A stretch of DNA of 8,763 nucleotides, taken from the NCBI GenBank assembly GCA_021161105.1, contig JAGHBG010000058.1, positions 1 to 8,763 on the forward strand. Direction: 5' to 3'. The stretch's first letter is position 1. Every line of letters begins with the position of its first letter. The translations under genes and the position numbers were made by a program. The DNA comes from Thermotogaceae bacterium. GTDB taxonomy: Bacteria; Thermotogota; Thermotogae; Thermotogales; Thermotogaceae. This document shows positions 5,537 to 8,763 of this stretch, piece after piece. Under the pieces are notes generated by a model, which had not been told where the DNA came from, did no database searches, and was given only the letters and a program-made list of their open reading frames with translations.

Positions 5537-6805
5537 TTGAAGGTATTAGGAATTGTTGTTGAGTACAATCCATTTCACAATGGGCACTTGTATCATTTGG
5601 AAAGGGCTAAAGAAAAGGTTAATCCCGATTTCACAGTTGCTGTTATGAGTGGCAACTTCACTCAGAGAGGAGAACCTACTATTGTTGATAAATATGCAAG
5701 AGCAGAAATTGCGCTATCTCTGGGTATTGATATTGTATTTGAGCTTCCATTTGTTTATGCTACGCAGGATGCGGGTGGGTTTGCTTTTGGTGCAATAGGA
5801 ATTTTGCATAGAAGTGGGGTTGTTACAGACATAGTTTTCGGTTCGGAGTCGTCCGATGAAGAATTTTTAAAGGCAATTGCAGGAATTCTCCACGAACAGC
5901 CCTGGAGATATCAAGAGATCCTTCATATAAAATTGAAACAGGGCCTTTCTTTTCCCAATGCGAGGAAGGAAGCTCTGTTTGAATATGTTAAGGAGAAAAA
6001 GATACTCGATCCTGAGAGAGTTAGAAACATTGAAAAATCCAACGATATCCTGGGTATTGAATATGTAAAATCTATTTTGAGATATGGCTCTAAGGTCAGG
6101 TTCCACACCATAAAGAGAGTGGGTGCGGAATATAACGATGGAAGCTTTAAAGGGAAGCTTTCGAGTGCGACTGCAATAAGAAGGATGATAAAAGAAGATA
6201 ATTTTGAAAAGGCAAAAGAAGCTTTGCCAGAGAAATCATCGGAAATCCTTGAGAGGGAATTTAAAGCTGGCAGAGGGCCTGTATTCTGGAGTGATCTTGA
6301 TAGGCTCTTTTTATACAGATTTCGCCTTATGGATAGAGACGACTTCAAAAGGATTTACGGCTTTGTGGAAGGTCTGGATAAACGGTTTTACGAGTTTTCA
6401 AAAAAAGCAAAGAATATCCAGGAATTCATAGAGATGGTAAAAGCGAAGCGTTTTACCTATTCTCGCTTGAGAAGAATGATGCTCTATGTTTTATTTGAAG
6501 TTACGAAAGAATTCATGGAAGATGTTAACGCATACGGACCCCAGTACATAAGAGTACTTGGGTTCACTGAAAAAGGAAGAGAACTTCTTGGATTCATGAA
6601 AAAGAAAGTATCAATTCCGATAATAACAACTCCATCCATGTATGAAAAATTCCTTCAGGATGAGGAGCTTCAAATAAACGAAGAGCTTTATAAGAAGATG
6701 TTTCTTTACGATATAAAAGCTTCGGACATATATTCCATCCTGTATCCATCGGAAAATAACAGAGAAGGCAATAATGATTTTAAAAGGAAGATTTTAATGA
6801 TTTAA
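5537..6805 (+). CDS. tmcAL: tRNA(Met) cytidine acetate ligase TmcAL
   Basis: TmcAL uses ATP and acetate to acetylate the wobble cytidine (C34) of elongator tRNA-Met, which prevents misreading of AUA. The 422-residue length fits the family. The N-terminal nucleotidyltransferase fold has GIVVEYNPFHNGHLYH (residues 5-20, with the HxGH-like HNGH at 14-17), SGNFTQRGEP (38-47), ELPFVYATQDA (69-79) and FGSES (101-105). Further family signatures are NDILGIEYVK (169-178) and SSATAIR (209-215). C-terminal signatures include RFTYSRLRRM, YIRVLGFTEKGR and DIKASDIYS. The start is TTG, nine bases after AGGAGG (5522-5527), and MKVLGIVVEYNPF is the expected beginning. It is the last gene of the minD run but lies behind a terminator, so it is likely transcribed by read-through. 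Older annotations call this family YlbM or UPF0348 nucleotidyltransferase. Confidence 0.93.
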   Translation: MKVLGIVVEYNPFHNGHLYHLERAKEKVNPDFTVAVMSGNFTQRGEPTIVDKYARAEIALSLGIDIVFELPFVYATQDAGGFAFGAIGILHRSGVVTDIVFGSESSDEEFLKAIAGILHEQPWRYQEILHIKLKQGLSFPNARKEALFEYVKEKKILDPERVRNIEKSNDILGIEYVKSILRYGSKVRFHTIKRVGAEYNDGSFKGKLSSATAIRRMIKEDNFEKAKEALPEKSSEILEREFKAGRGPVFWSDLDRLFLYRFRLMDRDDFKRIYGFVEGLDKRFYEFSKKAKNIQEFIEMVKAKRFTYSRLRRMMLYVLFEVTKEFMEDVNAYGPQYIRVLGFTEKGRELLGFMKKKVSIPIITTPSMYEKFLQDEELQINEELYKKMFLYDIKASDIYSILYPSENNREGNNDFKRKILMI

Positions 6806-7025
6806 AGAACTGATTTTGTTGCGCTGTTTATTTTTTCAAATATTTTGAATTCGCTGCTGTGCTGATTTTAGATTGTTGAAGAAACTTAAAAAATCGTGTG
6901 ATGCACCTAAATTTCAGAGAGTTGCAGGATGATATTAAAAGTAAAAAGGTAATAGGTTCTTGAGAACGGGAAATGGTGGGGGTTGGTGTCCTTTAACTGA
7001 GGAAATTTCAATAGCATACCTATTC

Positions 7026-7045
7026 ATCTGATAAACCTGTCAGAT
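7026..7045. repeat. short inverted repeat (hairpin or protein site)
   Basis: ATCTGA (7026-7031) pairs with TCAGAT (7040-7045) around an eight-base loop. It lies 11 bases before the terminator stem. It may be part of the same transcript end structure or a dyad-symmetric binding site. Confidence 0.45.
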
Positions 7046-7056
7046 AAATTAAAAGA

Positions 7057-7076
7057 AGCGGGGATCGACCCCCGCT
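7057..7076. terminator. bidirectional intrinsic terminator between convergent genes
   Basis: AGCGGGG (7057-7063) pairs with CCCCGCT (7070-7076) around a six-base loop. Flanking TTAAAAG and CTTTAA can extend the stem with a mismatch or bulge. The minus-strand tail is CTTTTAATTT-like and the plus-strand tail is CCTTTAA, so it fits best as the end of the SpoIID-like transcript while also stopping read-through from tmcAL. Confidence 0.8.
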
Positions 7077-7226
7077 CCTTTAACCTCTAATCAATCAAAT
7101 AAATCCTTTATCCAATTATTACATTTATTACATTGAATTAATTTATCTTGCAAAACCTGGAAATTTTGAACCAAATAATTAAAGTTTTTTACCTATATTC
7201 TTTTGAAAAATGCGGACTTTCGGTCG

Positions 7227-8729
7227 TTAATACACTTTCTTTATTTTAACTCCATAATAGTATCTCTTTAAAATATCTTCGTAGCCATATCCGTGACTTC
7301 CCATGAACTTTGCTCCGTATTGGCTCATACCAACACCGTGACCATTTCCTCCACCCCAAAAAGTAACTTCAACAAGGTTTCCCTGGAGATCTCTTTCTAT
7401 ATCCATAATGAAAAATGCACTTGGAAGTATAGAATAGTTGTTCCATGTAGTGCCATCATACAGATGTAAGACTATATCTTTGTCGGATTCTGCAAAGTCT
7501 TTTCGGGGTCTTATTACGAATCTAATATTGTATTCTTTGTAAATCCACCATGTACCATTTTCTGCGACTATCTCAAATATCATCACATTACCACCGTGCC
7601 CTCTTTTTATTACATTAAGATCATAAATTTCTCCTGTTGAAAAGTCAGGATCATCAGGTTTCATACCACTTTTTACCTGTATGAAGTCAGCATTTAGTAT
7701 CTTGTCTGCCTTTTCCCTTTGTGGAATCGTTTTTGAAATGATGTTTTGTAGCTGCTTCTGTGAAAGAGTAACCTTCCATCGGAACCACGGGGATTGTGAA
7801 TCATAAAATACTGAACCCTCTGGTAGCTTCCACATTTTGAAGAACCATCTTGCGACATCCTCTCTTTGTATATCAGGAAGACCTTTTCCATCGGCAAACT
7901 TTGGAGGAACTTTGAGGTTTTCAAATTGAGGCTGTGATTTAAGGAACGGAATGGGTTTTCCGGGGAATTTATCTTTAAAGGCCCATACTTCTTCGGCGTT
8001 TGCTGTGAAACCAGAAGAAGTTGAAAAATAGTTTAACTGCTCAATTATTTTTCCTTCGTAGAACATAATTAGTCCTTCAGTTTCGCTGACTGCATCTTCT
8101 ATAACAGACGTAAATTCCACATTGTTGTAAACTTGTGATAATATGCTGTCATCAACGTCGGCGCCGTATTTTAAGAATTTTTCCTGAGGGTTTAGAGCAC
8201 TCAATACGGCTACAGATCTTGCAGCAACAGCCTGGGCTTTTAAAGCTTCTTTTGGAAAGGAGGCTGGCATTTCAGAAGGAACCACTCTCTTTACATATTC
8301 TTCTATTGAAACTTCATTTACAACATAGAGTTTTCCATCAATATTTTTGATTATCAATTTACCAGGGTATACAGGAGAACCTAATTTTCTTTTAGCATTT
8401 ACTAACGTGAATTTTGCTTTAAAGTCTTGGGGTATTAAGGCAACTTTACTTTCTAAAGTTTTCTCAAAATCTGCTATTTTGACAAGAACTTTATCACCCT
8501 CGGCTGTAAGGACTGTTTCTCCGTTTACAAAAGTTTTTTCAAAATCGCCAGATTTGATGGTAAAAGGTCTCGTAGATTTGATAACAACTTTTTCGAAAGC
8601 GTATCCTTTGCTACTTCCCCATGAAGATAATTCAGTACTTAGAAGCACTTTTACAGTAGAGGGATATTCAATAGCAAAAACACTGGCTGAAAGAATGATT
8701 AGTAATCCGAGTAAAATTTTCCATTTCAC
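7227..8729 (-). CDS. exported SpoIID/LytB domain-containing protein
   Basis: The protein has 500 residues and an N-terminal signal peptide (MKWKILLGLLIILSASVFA). A beta-rich region of about 100 residues follows. The SpoIID/LytB core then starts with VNEVSIEEYVKRVVPSEMP, in which Glu153 matches the catalytic glutamate position of SpoIID lytic transglycosylases, followed by KEALKAQAVAARSVA. It continues through FSTSSGFTANAEEVW (235-249) and ends with GGGNGHGVGMSQYGA (459-473) and a YYYGVKI tail. SpoIID enzymes cleave glycan strands lacking stem peptides, so a role in peptidoglycan turnover in the periplasm or at the toga side is likely. No other sporulation gene is visible, and such proteins also occur in non-spore-formers. 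The segment at about 271-310 looks like an insertion relative to the Bacillus protein. The GTG start at 8729 is nine bases after AAGGAGG (8745-8739). Confidence 0.9.
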   Translation of the reverse strand: MKWKILLGLLIILSASVFAIEYPSTVKVLLSTELSSWGSSKGYAFEKVVIKSTRPFTIKSGDFEKTFVNGETVLTAEGDKVLVKIADFEKTLESKVALIPQDFKAKFTLVNAKRKLGSPVYPGKLIIKNIDGKLYVVNEVSIEEYVKRVVPSEMPASFPKEALKAQAVAARSVAVLSALNPQEKFLKYGADVDDSILSQVYNNVEFTSVIEDAVSETEGLIMFYEGKIIEQLNYFSTSSGFTANAEEVWAFKDKFPGKPIPFLKSQPQFENLKVPPKFADGKGLPDIQREDVARWFFKMWKLPEGSVFYDSQSPWFRWKVTLSQKQLQNIISKTIPQREKADKILNADFIQVKSGMKPDDPDFSTGEIYDLNVIKRGHGGNVMIFEIVAENGTWWIYKEYNIRFVIRPRKDFAESDKDIVLHLYDGTTWNNYSILPSAFFIMDIERDLQGNLVEVTFWGGGNGHGVGMSQYGAKFMGSHGYGYEDILKRYYYGVKIKKVY

Positions 8730-8754
8730 CTCAAAACACCTCCTTGAGTTTTTA

Positions 8755-8760
8755 GTTATA
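8755..8760 (-). promoter_or_regulatory. candidate -10 element for the SpoIID-like gene
   Basis: On the minus strand TATAAC (8760-8755) matches five of six consensus bases and would start transcription near 8748, just ahead of the AAGGAGG site. The matching -35 element would lie outside the window, so the promoter cannot be confirmed. Confidence 0.35.
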
Positions 8761-8763
8761 TAA

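Larger units (their letters stand above)
6806..7226. other. non-coding region between convergent genes, with several hairpins
   Basis: These 421 bases separate the ends of tmcAL (+) and the SpoIID-like gene (-). No convincing gene is present. Structure is concentrated at 6950-7076. There is a long-range pairing AATAGGT (6951-6957) with ACCTATT (7018-7024), a small GTTCT/AGAAC hairpin (6956-6967), a hairpin at 7026-7045 and a strong terminator at 7057-7076. It may be a 3' untranslated region or encode a small RNA. The remainder (6806-6950 and 7080-7226) is plain A/T-rich sequence. Confidence 0.5.

Noticed and set aside
6835..6849. TTCAAA/TTTGAA inverted repeat just after tmcAL as a terminator
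   Set aside because: The stem is entirely A/T-rich apart from one pair and short, with no T tract in the correct place; the hairpin at 7057-7076 is far stronger.
6901..6963. 20-codon ORF on the plus strand (ATG at 6901, TGA at 6961)
   Set aside because: No ribosome binding site, no recognisable similarity, and the length is expected by chance; it also overlaps the structured RNA-like region.
6968..6990. G-rich stretch as a G-quadruplex
   Set aside because: It does not contain four runs of three or more G; only a weak two-layer form could be drawn.
8347..8763. 138-codon plus-strand frame running off the window end
   Set aside because: Antisense to the SpoIID-like gene, which has a signal peptide, ribosome binding site and family motifs.
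1..8763. CRISPR array, toxin-antitoxin pair, phage or insertion sequence
   Set aside because: No spaced direct repeats, no transposase or integrase, no terminal inverted repeats and no small paired toxin-antitoxin-like genes were seen; all large frames are accounted for by housekeeping or exported proteins.

Overview
The window looks like chromosomal DNA from a Gram-negative-like thermophilic or mesophilic member of the Thermotogota (possibly Kosmotogales). This is inferred from overall protein style, modest G+C, strong GGAGG ribosome binding sites with frequent GTG/TTG starts, minD-minE together with a SpoIID-like protein and no sporulation genes in view, and tight gene packing. I could not run a taxonomic search, so the placement is tentative.

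Layout: (1) 1-2750: one large exported protein gene (+ strand). It has a signal or anchor segment, five calcium-type FG-GAP/VCBS repeats, a transglutaminase-like core with an intact Cys-His-Asp triad, and C-terminal beta-rich domains. A textbook terminator closes the unit. (2) 2752-3064: an A/T-rich gap with no gene that I can support. (3) 3065-3907 (- strand): a DHH-family phosphoesterase-like protein, divergent from (4) 3958-6805 (+ strand): minD, minE, a YjbQ-family gene and tmcAL, tightly spaced, with an intrinsic terminator between the last two. The 50-base divergent spacer and the first bases of the DHH gene carry two abutting perfect palindromes. (5) 6806-7226: a non-coding stretch between convergent genes with several hairpins, including a strong, probably bidirectional terminator. 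(6) 7227-8729 (- strand): an exported SpoIID/LytB-domain protein.

Functionally, MinD and MinE are the ATPase and its topological regulator for division-site placement. Their partner MinC is not in the window. YjbQ is a small conserved enzyme family of uncertain physiological role, and TmcAL makes the wobble acetylcytidine of elongator tRNA-Met. The SpoIID-like protein is likely to act on cell-wall glycan outside the membrane, so cell division and wall turnover are represented on both sides of the tmcAL terminator region. The first gene is a surface or periplasmic protein of unknown substrate.

I found no tRNA, rRNA, CRISPR array, insertion sequence or defence system. The most interesting leads are the architecture of the large exported protein, the paired palindromes at the DHH/minD divergence, the unclear translation start of the DHH gene, the terminator placed directly in front of tmcAL, and the structured intergenic region at 6950-7076.
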